Assembly (NCBI GenBank): GCA_900321945.1
Contig: ONXY01000259.1
Location: 1 to 16,308, forward strand
From: an uncultured Eubacteriales bacterium
Lineage (GTDB): Bacteria > Bacillota_A > Clostridia > Christensenellales > Aristaeellaceae
Direction of reading: 5' to 3'
Length of the DNA: 16,308 nt
The stretch's first letter is position 1, and each line of letters opens with the position of its first letter. Under the pieces are notes generated by a model, which saw nothing but the letters and a program-made list of their open reading frames with translations, had not been told where the DNA came from and did not search any database. The position numbers were made by a program, and so were the translations under genes. Shown here one piece after another: positions 1 to 5,916 of this stretch.

Positions 1-93
1 TACGCCTCCGCGCTGGCGATCGCGCTGATGGTCCTGCTGCTGGCCGTTTCTGTTCCGTATCTCCGGACGACCTTCTCGGAAAAGGGGGCGTGA
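1..93 (+). CDS. sugar ABC transporter permease, MalF-type (C-terminal end only)
   Basis: An open frame enters from the left edge and stops at TGA 91-93. It encodes 30 residues: a hydrophobic stretch (ALAIALMVLLLAVSVPYL) followed by a short polar tail. This is the form of the last membrane helix and cytoplasmic tail of a MalF/UgpA-type inner-membrane permease. The identification rests mainly on context, because the next gene is a MalG-type permease and the two are normally paired as the heterodimeric channel of a carbohydrate ABC importer. The stop lies 5 bp before the next ATG, so the two are translationally coupled. The substrate-binding protein and ATPase are not in the window. Confidence 0.7.
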   Translation, partial: YASALAIALMVLLLAVSVPYLRTTFSEKGA

Positions 94-98
94 GCGGT

Positions 99-959
99 AT
101 GAGCAAAAAGCTGAAAACGCCCAACAGCCTGGGAGAAAGCCGCGCGGCCCGGATTTTCCTGCTTTGGGTTCCGCTGGTTCTGTTCCTGATTTTCCTGCTG
201 TTCCCGTTCTACTGGACCTTCGTCACCTCCGTCAAGAGCGACGCGGAACTGCACAGCCTGACGGTCCGCTACTGGCCGGAGCAGCCGACGTTCCAGGCCT
301 ACGGACACCTTTTCGGGCAGTTCAATTTCCTTCACCCCATGACCAACAGCATGATCGTGGCGCTGATCACGACCCTGGTGTCCCTGACGGTCAGCACGCT
401 GGCGGCCTATTCCTTCTCCCGCTTCCGCTTTCCGGGCCGGAAGCCGCTGATGGTTCTGTTCCTGACCAACAACATGTTCCCCAGCGTGCTGCTGCTGATC
501 CCGCTGTTCACCATCATGCGCCAGATCAAGCTGCTGTACACCCCCTGGGCGCTGGTGCTGAGTTACACGACCTTCACGATTCCGTTCTCCGTCTGGCTGA
601 TGAACGGATATCTGAACGATCTGCCCCTGTCCATGGAAGAAGCCGCGATGATCGACGGCGCGGACCGCGCCACCGCGTTCATCCGGATCATTCTGCCGGT
701 GCTGCTTCCGTGCCTGCTGGCGACCGGCGTCTATATCTTCATGCAGAGCTGGAACGAATATACCTTCGCGGTGCTGTTCACCAATGAAAACAACCGGACG
801 ATCCCCGTGGCGCTGAAAATGCTGGTCGGTCAGCTGGGCGTTCAGTGGGATCTGATCACGGCAGGCGGGATCATCACGGTCATCCCGGTCTGCATCATGT
901 TCTTCTTCGCTCAGAAACGGCTTGTGGCCGGTCTCACCGCGGGCGCCGTAAAAGGCTGA
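99..959 (+). CDS. carbohydrate ABC transporter permease, MalG-type
   Basis: A 286-residue inner-membrane channel subunit of an ABC importer for a sugar or sugar derivative. About six membrane helices are visible near residues 18-42, 82-106, 116-140, 147-171, 196-217 and 252-272. The cytoplasmic EAA loop, which docks on the ATPase, is at 180-200 (EEAAMIDGAD with a trailing ILP) and matches the family consensus. Length is usual for MalG/LacG/UgpE-type proteins. ATG 99 is preferred because the G-run at 84-88 sits about 10 bp before it; a GTG at 90 in the same frame overlaps the upstream stop but has no spaced ribosome site. The substrate cannot be read from sequence. The neighbouring transketolase suggests a sugar that feeds pentose-phosphate-type chemistry, which is inference. 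Confidence 0.93.
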   Translation: MSKKLKTPNSLGESRAARIFLLWVPLVLFLIFLLFPFYWTFVTSVKSDAELHSLTVRYWPEQPTFQAYGHLFGQFNFLHPMTNSMIVALITTLVSLTVSTLAAYSFSRFRFPGRKPLMVLFLTNNMFPSVLLLIPLFTIMRQIKLLYTPWALVLSYTTFTIPFSVWLMNGYLNDLPLSMEEAAMIDGADRATAFIRIILPVLLPCLLATGVYIFMQSWNEYTFAVLFTNENNRTIPVALKMLVGQLGVQWDLITAGGIITVIPVCIMFFFAQKRLVAGLTAGAVKG

Positions 960-1022
960 TCCCGGGGACGCGGTTCTGACGTTTTTGATACATATTTCTT
1001 GTTATAGGAAAGAGGCGGAATT

Positions 1023-1826
1023 ATGGGTCGACAATTGGAAGAAAAAGCCAGGCAGTACCGTCTGGACATTCTGGACATGCTGTACGCGTGCCAGTCCGGA
1101 CATCCCGGCGGATCCCTGTCCTGCGTGGAAATCCTGCAGGCTCTGTACGAGAACGTCATGCGGTACGATCCGAAGAATCCCCGGTGGGAGGAACGGGACA
1201 GGATGGTCCTCAGCAAGGGACACGCTTGCCCGACGCTGTACGCGATTCTCGCGGACAAGGGATTTTTCCCGAAGGAGGAGCTGAAAAACCTCCGCCAGCT
1301 CGGAAGCATTCTGCAGGGGCATCCGGACATGAACAAATGCCCCGGCGTCGACGCGAGCACCGGATCCCTGGGACAGGGCGCCTCGTGGGCGGTCGGGTAC
1401 GCGCTGGCCGGAAAGCGGCCGGGACATGACTTCCGGGTCTTCTGCGTCACCGGAGACGGCGAAAGCCAGGAGGGCATGATCTGGGAGAGCGCCATGGCGG
1501 CCGCTCATTACCATCTCGACAATCTGACCGTTCTGCTGGACCATAACCGGCTCCAGATCGACGGGGAGAACGACGCGGTTATGAGTCTCGGGGACATCTG
1601 CGCGAAATATGAAGCCTTCGGCTGGGACGTCCGCCGGGTGGACGGCCACGACGTGGACGCCATCACGGAAGCCGTTCTCGCTCCGCGTAACGGAAAGCCG
1701 CGGTTCATCTGCTGCGACACCGTAAAGGGGAAGGGCGTCTCCTTTATGGAGAACCAGGTCGGATGGCACGGAAAACCCATGAATCAGGAACAGTATGAAG
1801 CGGCCCGCCGCGAGCTGGAGGTGTAA
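1023..1826 (+). CDS. transketolase, N-terminal (TPP-binding) subunit
   Basis: A 267-residue protein equal to the first half of a full transketolase, binding the pyrophosphate and Mg of thiamine diphosphate. Visible landmarks are GHPGGSLS with His27, SKGHACP with His67, QGHPD with His100, GSLGQGASWAVGYALAGK at 114-131, and the ThDP/Mg motif GDGESQEG beginning at Gly144 and running to Asn175 (DHNRLQIDG). The enzyme moves a two-carbon ketol unit from a ketose phosphate to an aldose; the active site forms between this subunit and the one encoded next. AAAGAGGCGG before the ATG is the likely ribosome site. The gap to the permease is 63 bp and shows no convincing promoter or terminator, so co-transcription is likely. 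Split transketolases occur both as the general enzyme and as pathway-specific forms (apulose-4-phosphate, sulfofructose); sequence alone does not decide. Confidence 0.93.
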   Translation: MGRQLEEKARQYRLDILDMLYACQSGHPGGSLSCVEILQALYENVMRYDPKNPRWEERDRMVLSKGHACPTLYAILADKGFFPKEELKNLRQLGSILQGHPDMNKCPGVDASTGSLGQGASWAVGYALAGKRPGHDFRVFCVTGDGESQEGMIWESAMAAAHYHLDNLTVLLDHNRLQIDGENDAVMSLGDICAKYEAFGWDVRRVDGHDVDAITEAVLAPRNGKPRFICCDTVKGKGVSFMENQVGWHGKPMNQEQYEAARRELEV

Positions 1827-1831
1827 TTCCG

Positions 1832-2776
1832 ATGGCAGAAAAGAAATCAACCCGCATCGCCTACGGCGAGGCGCTGGTAAAGCTCGGCGCGGAGAATGAG
1901 AAAGTCCTCGTATGCGACGCCGACCTCGCGCACGCCACCATGACCGCCGGGTTCTGTGACAGGTATCCGGACCGGTTCTACAATTTCGGCATCGCGGAAG
2001 CGGATATGACAACCGCCGCCGCCGCGCTCAGCCACTGCGGATACACCGTATTCGCCAGCACCTTCGCGGTTTTCGGCACCGGGCGGGCCTTTGAGCAGGT
2101 CCGGAACTCCGTGTGCTACTCGAAAGCGAACGTCAAGCTGGGATGCTCCCACGCGGGACCGAGCTGCGGCGAGGACGGCGGAAGCCATCAGGCGGTCGAG
2201 GATATCGCCCTGATGAGAACCCTGCCCAATATGACGGTGCTGGTTCCCGCCGACGCGGTGGAGATGGAGAAGGCGGTTTTCGCCGCCGCGAAAATGCAGG
2301 GACCGGTTTATATCCGCACCGGCCGTCTGCCCACGGACATCGTTACGGAGGAAAGCACTCCCTTTGAAATCGGGAAGGCCAACGTGCTCCGGGATGGCAC
2401 TGACGTCGCGATCATCGCCTGCGGGATCATGGTTCCTCAGGCCCTTCTCGCCGCGGAAGCGCTGGCGGAGCAGGGCATCCGGGCGAGGGTTGTGGACATG
2501 CACACGATTAAGCCTCTGGATGAGGAAGCCGTCCGGAAAGCCGCGGCGGACTGCGGCGCCGTCGTGACCGCGGAGGAGCACTCCATCATCGGAGGCCTGG
2601 GTTCCGCCGTCGCCGAGGTGCTCGCGGACGCGATGAACGTTCCCTTTGAGCGGGTCGGCATCAGAGACGTCTTCGGCACCAGCGGAAAGCCCCCGGCGCT
2701 GTTCGAGCATTTCGGCCTGACAGACCATCATATCGCGGAGGCCTGCAGGCGGGTTCTGGCGCGGAAAAAAGCGTAA
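1832..2776 (+). CDS. transketolase, C-terminal (pyrimidine-binding) subunit
   Basis: A 314-residue partner of the preceding gene, starting 5 bp after its stop with GGAGG at the end of that gene as ribosome site. It carries the pyrimidine-binding domain (about 1-165) and the transketolase C-terminal domain (about 185-310). Glu56 in NFGIAEADM is the family's cofactor-activating glutamate. His107 in GCSHAG, the GEDGGSH loop at 113-119, Arg8 and the arginines of IRTGR correspond by eye to residues that hold the sugar phosphate in known transketolases. At the position of the yeast/E. coli phosphate-contact serine there is aspartate (CDADL, Asp29), which I believe is common in split transketolases and is not by itself proof of a new substrate. 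Together the two subunits equal a shortened full-length transketolase. Confidence 0.92.
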   Translation: MAEKKSTRIAYGEALVKLGAENEKVLVCDADLAHATMTAGFCDRYPDRFYNFGIAEADMTTAAAALSHCGYTVFASTFAVFGTGRAFEQVRNSVCYSKANVKLGCSHAGPSCGEDGGSHQAVEDIALMRTLPNMTVLVPADAVEMEKAVFAAAKMQGPVYIRTGRLPTDIVTEESTPFEIGKANVLRDGTDVAIIACGIMVPQALLAAEALAEQGIRARVVDMHTIKPLDEEAVRKAAADCGAVVTAEEHSIIGGLGSAVAEVLADAMNVPFERVGIRDVFGTSGKPPALFEHFGLTDHHIAEACRRVLARKKA

Positions 2777-2821
2777 CGGCGGACAGAAAACCGGTCCGCG
2801 GGATGAAAGGAGTTATACGGT

Positions 2822-3232
2822 ATGGAAAAGCAGAAAATCCTGGAGTACGCCTATGAAGGCGAGGGAATGACCCGCGTTTTCGAAAACGAGAAGTGGATGG
2901 TGGGCGTCAAGAACTGGAAGCCCATGAACGACATCGCCAACATCAACTGCCTGGAGCGGCATAACGAAACGGACGAGCTGTTTATTCTTCTGCAGGGCCG
3001 CTGCACGCTGCTGTACGCGAACGAAACGGAAAGCGGCCTGGAAATCAGCGCGGTTCCGATGAAGCCGCTGAAGGTTTACAACATTCCGCGCAGCCTCTGG
3101 CACAACACCGTGACGGAGCGGGATACGAAGCTGGCGCTGATCGAGGACAGCAGCACAGGTCCCGCGAACAGCGACAATTACGACCTTTCCGCGGAGCAGA
3201 TCGCCGAAGTGCATCGTCTGCTCGGAAAATAA
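2822..3232 (+). CDS. cupin-fold protein of unknown function
   Basis: A 136-residue single-domain protein. The first cupin motif is seen as His47-x3-Asp51-Glu52 followed by a hydrophobic strand and Gly59; the second is Pro89-x4-His94-Asn95. These are the usual metal ligands of the fold, although the HxH pair of motif 1 is reduced to His-Asn, so metal binding is likely but not certain. Such small cupins serve as sugar isomerases, epimerases, dioxygenases or ligand sensors; I cannot choose between them. It sits 45 bp after the transketolase with a clear AAAGGAG site and ends before a strong terminator, so it is the last gene of the carbohydrate operon. A role in the same sugar pathway, for example isomerising its substrate, is inference. 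Confidence 0.8.
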   Translation: MEKQKILEYAYEGEGMTRVFENEKWMVGVKNWKPMNDIANINCLERHNETDELFILLQGRCTLLYANETESGLEISAVPMKPLKVYNIPRSLWHNTVTERDTKLALIEDSSTGPANSDNYDLSAEQIAEVHRLLGK

Positions 3233-3249
3233 AAGTATTCGGAAACCGG

Positions 3250-3291
3250 AACGCCGGACCCGCCTCAGCGGCGGATCCGGCGTTTCATTTT
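3250..3291 (+). terminator. intrinsic terminator after the cupin gene
   Basis: A 15-bp stem (arms 3250-3264 and 3270-3284, a single C/A mismatch) with a 5-nt loop, followed by TCATTTTAT. It begins 18 bp after the cupin stop and lies between convergent genes. The reverse direction lacks an immediate T-run, so it acts mainly on the + strand operon, though the stem could slow transcription from both sides. Confidence 0.85.
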
Positions 3292-4399
3292 ATCGATCCT
3301 GTTTCTGTCCGTCAAAGGCGGGATCCCCGGGAAGATGCACATGCTCCGCGGCCATCCGCCTCCGGGCGTCCGTCATGTCTGCGTAGTGCTTCCGGGTCGT
3401 ATCCACCGAGGAATGACCCAGTGCGTCCGCCACCAGATAGATATCTCCCGTTTCCTGATACAGGTTTGTGGCGTAGGTGCTGCGCAGCTTGTGCGGGCTG
3501 ATTTTCGGCTTCAGCGGCGCCGCGACGGCAGCGTATTTCTTGACCAGATTCTGAACGGCTCTCTGCGTGATTCTCTTCCTCTGAAGGCTGAGGAACAGGG
3601 CCTCCTCGTGTCCGGGAAGCGCTTCCGTCTCCTTCCGCTCCTCCATGTAGTCCGCCAGCGCCTCCGCGACTTCGGGCGGGAAGTACAGCACAACCTGGTT
3701 TCCGCCCTTCCGCGTCACCAGAAACGCGTTGTTTTCCAGATCCACGTCCGAAAGGTTAATGCCGACGCATTCGCTGACGCGGACGCCGGTCCCGAGAAAA
3801 AGCATGAGCATGGCATAGTCCCGCTTCGCGGTGATCTTCTGAAAGCGCTGCTGTCCCTTGCTCATCTCGCTCCCGTTCTGCGCGGCGGAAAGCAGCTTTT
3901 CCATCTCCGCCCGGCTGAGCCGCAGAATCGGCTTCTCGTGGATCTTCGGAAGGGGAACCAGCTCCGTCACATTGGAGGAGATCCGCTGATGCCTGAACAG
4001 ATAGTCGTAAAAGCTGCGGATTGAGCAGAGCTTGCGCTTGATCGCCAGATCGTGGTTCACGAAGACTTTTTCCGGCTCCGTATGATCCCCGTCGCTTTTC
4101 AGGTAATAGGTCAGGTATTCCGTATAGGCGGTCAGGTCGCTCTGCGTCAGGTGCTCCAGGTCGGCGTCATCGTAAAGCACGATTTCCTTCCGGGCGTAGA
4201 AAACCCGTTCCAGATGCAGGAACTGAAAGAACGTGTTCAGGTCAATGGCGTAGGCGAGGCGGGTAAAGGTGCCCGTCGTGACCGCGATGGCGCGCAGGAA
4301 GTCGGAGCAGGCCTGAGGCAGGCCCCTGCAGATTTCCCGGATCTGCAGAATCCGCTTCGCGTCCACCTCGTCCCGGTACCGGTTCGTCCCGTTCGCCAT
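3290..4399 (-). CDS. tyrosine recombinase, XerS/XerC-like
   Basis: A 369-residue DNA recombinase with an N-terminal core-binding domain (about 15-145) and a C-terminal catalytic domain. All six catalytic residues are present: Arg207 (GTGVRVSE), Lys231 (TRKGG), His303 and Arg306 (SPHKLR), His329 (LGHSS) and nucleophile Tyr339 (KHYADM). The length, and text such as ALFLSLQRKRIT and SPHKLRSTYATNLY, resemble the single-recombinase XerS group more than 295-300 residue XerC/XerD. A frame extends upstream to 4510, but ATG 4399 has GAAAGGAG at the right distance and lies downstream of a good promoter. No phage, excisionase or transfer genes adjoin it and base composition looks like the neighbours, so a resident Xer-type role (chromosome dimer resolution) is plausible. 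A small integrative element's integrase is the alternative. Confidence 0.88.
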   Translation of the reverse strand: MANGTNRYRDEVDAKRILQIREICRGLPQACSDFLRAIAVTTGTFTRLAYAIDLNTFFQFLHLERVFYARKEIVLYDDADLEHLTQSDLTAYTEYLTYYLKSDGDHTEPEKVFVNHDLAIKRKLCSIRSFYDYLFRHQRISSNVTELVPLPKIHEKPILRLSRAEMEKLLSAAQNGSEMSKGQQRFQKITAKRDYAMLMLFLGTGVRVSECVGINLSDVDLENNAFLVTRKGGNQVVLYFPPEVAEALADYMEERKETEALPGHEEALFLSLQRKRITQRAVQNLVKKYAAVAAPLKPKISPHKLRSTYATNLYQETGDIYLVADALGHSSVDTTRKHYADMTDARRRMAAEHVHLPGDPAFDGQKQDR

Positions 4400-4433
4400 C
4401 GGCCGTACGCTCCTTTCTTCCTTATACCCGATT

Positions 4434-4462
4434 ATTATACCGCAGTTTCCCGGTATTGTCAC
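4434..4462 (-). promoter_or_regulatory. sigma-A promoter of the recombinase gene
   Basis: Read on the - strand: GTGACA (4462-4457), 17-bp spacer, TATAAT (4439-4434). Only the first base of the -35 box departs from consensus. Transcription would begin near 4427, about 28 bp before the chosen ATG at 4399, which supports that start over the longer frame. Confidence 0.72.
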
Positions 4463-4472
4463 GTTCGGGAAA
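4446..4472. promoter_or_regulatory. dyad over the recombinase -35 box (possible operator)
   Basis: Perfect 7-bp inverted arms TTTCCCG (4446-4452) and CGGGAAA (4466-4472) separated by 13 bp. The -35 box of the recombinase promoter lies inside the spacer, a typical position for a repressor site. The regulator is unknown; nothing in the window is an obvious transcription factor. Confidence 0.4.
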
Positions 4473-4488
4473 ACCGGTCTGTCCGGCC

Positions 4489-4517
4489 TTGTCACGGAAC
4501 GTCTTTTCACATATAAT
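4489..4517 (+). promoter_or_regulatory. sigma-A promoter of the sirtuin gene
   Basis: TTGTCA (4489-4494), 17-bp spacer, perfect TATAAT (4512-4517); expected start of transcription near 4524, followed by AAAGGAG at 4529-4535 and ATG 4546. The octamer TTGTCACG occurs both here (4489-4496) and at 4456-4463 in the opposing promoter. Confidence 0.78.
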
Positions 4518-4545
4518 AACGGCGGGCGAAAGGAGTGAATAATTC

Positions 4546-5265
4546 ATGGCAAACGAGGAACTGCAGAAAATCATCCGCGAAAGCAGCCGAATCGTCTTTT
4601 TCGGCGGCGCGGGAGTCTCCACGGAAAGCGGCATCCCGGATTTCCGCAGCGTGGACGGCCTGTACAACCAGAAGTACGACTGGCCTCCGGAGCAGATTCT
4701 GAGCCATACGTTCTTCATGCGGAACACGAAAGAGTTCTACCGTTTTTACCGGGACAAAATGCTGGCGCTGGACGCGAAGCCCAACAAGGCGCATCTGAAG
4801 CTGGCGCAGTGGGAAAAGGAAGGAAAGCTGACGGGCGTCGTAACCCAGAATATCGACGGGCTTCATCAGGCGGCCGGCTGCAGGAAGGTGTTCGAGCTGC
4901 ACGGCAGCGTTCACCGGAACTACTGCATGAAATGCGGAAAATCCTTCTCTCCGGAATATATCCGGGACGTTAAGGAGGATATTCCTCACTGCGACAAATG
5001 CGGAGGGCTGATCAAACCGGACGTGGTCCTTTACGAGGAGGGACTGGACGGGGAGACGATCGAGGGAGCCGTACGGGCGATTCAGAGCGCGGATACAATG
5101 ATCGTGGCCGGAACCAGTCTGACCGTCTATCCGGCGGCCGGGCTCGTACAGTACTTCCGGGGAAATCATCTCGTGCTGATCAACCGGGACGCCACGCCGA
5201 TGGACAGGAACGCCGATCTGGTTATCCACGACAAGGTCGGGGAGGTTCTCGGGGCGCTGGACTGA
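4546..5265 (+). CDS. cobB: NAD-dependent protein deacylase, SIR2 family
   Basis: A 239-residue cytoplasmic sirtuin that removes acetyl (or other acyl) groups from protein lysines while consuming NAD to nicotinamide and O-acyl-ADP-ribose. Seen in order: GGAGVSTESGIPDFRS at 20-35 (NAD binding), TQNIDGLH at 100-107, catalytic His119 in ELHGSVH, a zinc ribbon with Cys127, Cys130, Cys149 and Cys152, KPDVVLYEE at 157-165, GTSLTVYPA at 189-197 and LINRD near 211. The class III Tyr/Arg pair that favours succinyl or malonyl groups is not seen after PDFR, so it resembles class U or M sirtuins such as that of Thermotoga; deacetylation is most likely. It has its own promoter, is divergent from the recombinase, and no clear terminator follows it. 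Confidence 0.93.
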   Translation: MANEELQKIIRESSRIVFFGGAGVSTESGIPDFRSVDGLYNQKYDWPPEQILSHTFFMRNTKEFYRFYRDKMLALDAKPNKAHLKLAQWEKEGKLTGVVTQNIDGLHQAAGCRKVFELHGSVHRNYCMKCGKSFSPEYIRDVKEDIPHCDKCGGLIKPDVVLYEEGLDGETIEGAVRAIQSADTMIVAGTSLTVYPAAGLVQYFRGNHLVLINRDATPMDRNADLVIHDKVGEVLGALD

Positions 5266-5283
5266 GCGCGGGCTCCCCGACTC

Positions 5284-5299
5284 ATGTAAGTATTTACAT
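5284..5299. repeat. short palindrome after the sirtuin gene
   Basis: ATGTAA (5284-5289), GTAT, TTACAT (5294-5299): perfect 6-bp arms with a 4-bp spacer, AT-rich in a GC-rich setting, 19 bp after the sirtuin stop. The form is that of a small dimeric repressor site, but there is no gene start or promoter beside it, and it lacks the T-run of a terminator. Confidence 0.35.
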
Positions 5300-5501
5300 T
5301 CGAGGTTTTCATCCGCGCGGTCCGGCTGAAAACACATCTGCGCATTCTCCTGCCTGTGCGCCGGATAACCGTGTACCGCGAAAGAGGGCATTGAGGGGAA
5401 AGACAGAGGAATGCCTGCAGGGCGTTTTTCCACGGCTCGGAACAATCCCGCGCGGAACGGTCCGATCACAGCGAACCGGGATGAGAGAGCGCGAAAGCAT
5501 A

Positions 5502-5562
5502 CGCAGCCGGATATTCCGTCAGGCTGAGGAAGCCTGAGGAGCGTACAGAGCGTCCGGCTGCG
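5502..5562. other. nested inverted repeat, possible structured RNA
   Basis: Outer arms CGCAGCCGGA (5502-5511) and TCCGGCTGCG (5553-5562) are perfect over 10 bp. Inside is a second perfect 7-bp stem, TCAGGCT (5519-5525) and AGCCTGA (5531-5537), with the loop GAGGA. The result is a stem, a 7-nt left and 15-nt right internal loop, then a capped hairpin. No T-run follows, so it is not a simple terminator. Which strand is transcribed is unknown; read-through from the sirtuin would make the + strand copy. Confidence 0.4.
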
Positions 5563-5580
5563 CGCCGCGATCCGTTTCAG

Positions 5581-5682
5581 AATAAACGCGGCGGGAAAAA
5601 AACAAATCTGAATGAGCGCGGCGGGAAAAAGCAAAAGAGTACAGACCGGATTCGGGAAACCCAAAGCGTCGTACAGACCGGA
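5581..5682. repeat. two pairs of short direct repeats
   Basis: CGCGGCGGGAAAAA occurs at 5587-5600 and again at 5617-5630, exactly 30 bp apart, with weaker similarity extending over 5581-5606 and 5611-5636. GTACAGACCGGA follows at 5639-5650 and 5671-5682, 32 bp apart. Each pair has only two copies and the spacers are unlike, so this is not a CRISPR array. Confidence 0.5.
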
Positions 5683-5712
5683 GTCCGGTCTCTTCCCCGG
5701 TCCTTTTGGGGC

Positions 5713-5750
5713 TTAACTATTCGTGAAACTGTGGTTTAGCGAATAGTTAA
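5713..5750. repeat. 38-bp AT-rich dyad, recombinase-site-like
   Basis: Perfect 11-bp arms TTAACTATTCG (5713-5723) and CGAATAGTTAA (5740-5750). The interior adds AAAC (5726-5729) and GTTT (5734-5737) around TGTG, with only a TG/AG mismatch between outer and inner stems. It can be read as two 15-bp arms around an 8-bp centre (13 of 15 paired), the general layout of tyrosine-recombinase core sites. It can also be a hairpin, but there is no T-run for termination. It lies about 100 bp upstream of the small-gene promoter. Confidence 0.5.
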
Positions 5751-5851
5751 AAGAAATGGAACGTCGTACCTGATCCCTCTCCGTCCGCCGCAGCGCACAG
5801 GCGGAATCCGTTTCTTCTCCTGTTTTTTCTTCTTTCTCACAAAACTCCCCC

Positions 5852-5880
5852 TTGATAAAACCGGAAAGAAAAACTATAAT
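5852..5880 (+). promoter_or_regulatory. strong sigma-A promoter of the small helical protein
   Basis: TTGATA (5852-5857), 17-bp spacer, perfect TATAAT (5875-5880), the spacer AT-rich towards the -10. Transcription should begin near 5887. A dyad AACCGG (5859-5864) and CCGGTT (5885-5890) brackets the -10 and the start point and could be an operator or an early RNA hairpin. Confidence 0.82.
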
Positions 5881-5916
5881 TCATCCGGTTCCAAAAATAC
5901 TGAGAGGAGTTTTACC

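Larger units (their letters stand above)
5266..5851. other. long noncoding interval without a convincing gene
   Basis: About 590 bp between the sirtuin and the next promoter. Open frames here are short or run antisense through the sirtuin, and none shows a ribosome site plus family resemblance. No tRNA, known riboswitch or RNase P signature was recognised. It holds a small dyad after the sirtuin (5284-5299), several hairpin-forming repeats (for example GGCATT/AATGCC at 5387-5415 and ATCCCG/CGGGAT at 5445-5482), the nested inverted repeat at 5502-5562, direct repeats at 5581-5682 and the AT-rich dyad at 5713-5750. A decayed gene or an unknown structured RNA would both fit. Confidence 0.55.

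Noticed and set aside
960..1022. Promoter or terminator before the transketolase genes
   Set aside because: TTGATA-like and TATAG-like boxes are present but with 12-bp spacing, and no stem plus T-run is seen; co-transcription with the permease is simpler.
2777..2810. Attenuator hairpin GCGGAC/GTCCGC before the cupin gene
   Set aside because: A 6-bp stem with a 9-nt loop and no T-run is expected by chance at this GC content.
4400..4510. N-terminal extension of the recombinase by 37 residues
   Set aside because: The extension covers the predicted promoter of the gene itself, and GAAAGGAG lies directly before the internal ATG at 4399.
3250..4517. Integrative mobile element around the recombinase
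   Set aside because: No excisionase, replication, transfer or phage genes, no flanking direct repeats at a tRNA, and base composition similar to neighbours.
4507..5664. A 385-codon frame on the - strand across the sirtuin and the following gap
   Set aside because: It is antisense to a well-supported sirtuin, its translation is rich in Arg, Pro and Ala without family motifs, and it has no ribosome site. Only its first 130 residues lie outside the sirtuin.
5581..5682. CRISPR array
   Set aside because: Only two copies of each of two unrelated short repeats, no constant spacer pattern and no cas genes.
5711..5752. Integron attC site (GCTTAAC at one end, GTTAAAA at the other, TG/AG internal bulge)
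   Set aside because: The first box fits RYYYAAC but the second misses the last base. It is shorter than known attC sites, lacks the unpaired spacer between R and L boxes and the extrahelical bases, and the nearby recombinase is not an IntI.
5266..5851. tRNA, RNase P RNA, tmRNA or a common riboswitch
   Set aside because: None of the conserved cores (T-loop GTTCGA pattern, RNase P GAGGAAAGTCC, and so on) was found on reading either strand.
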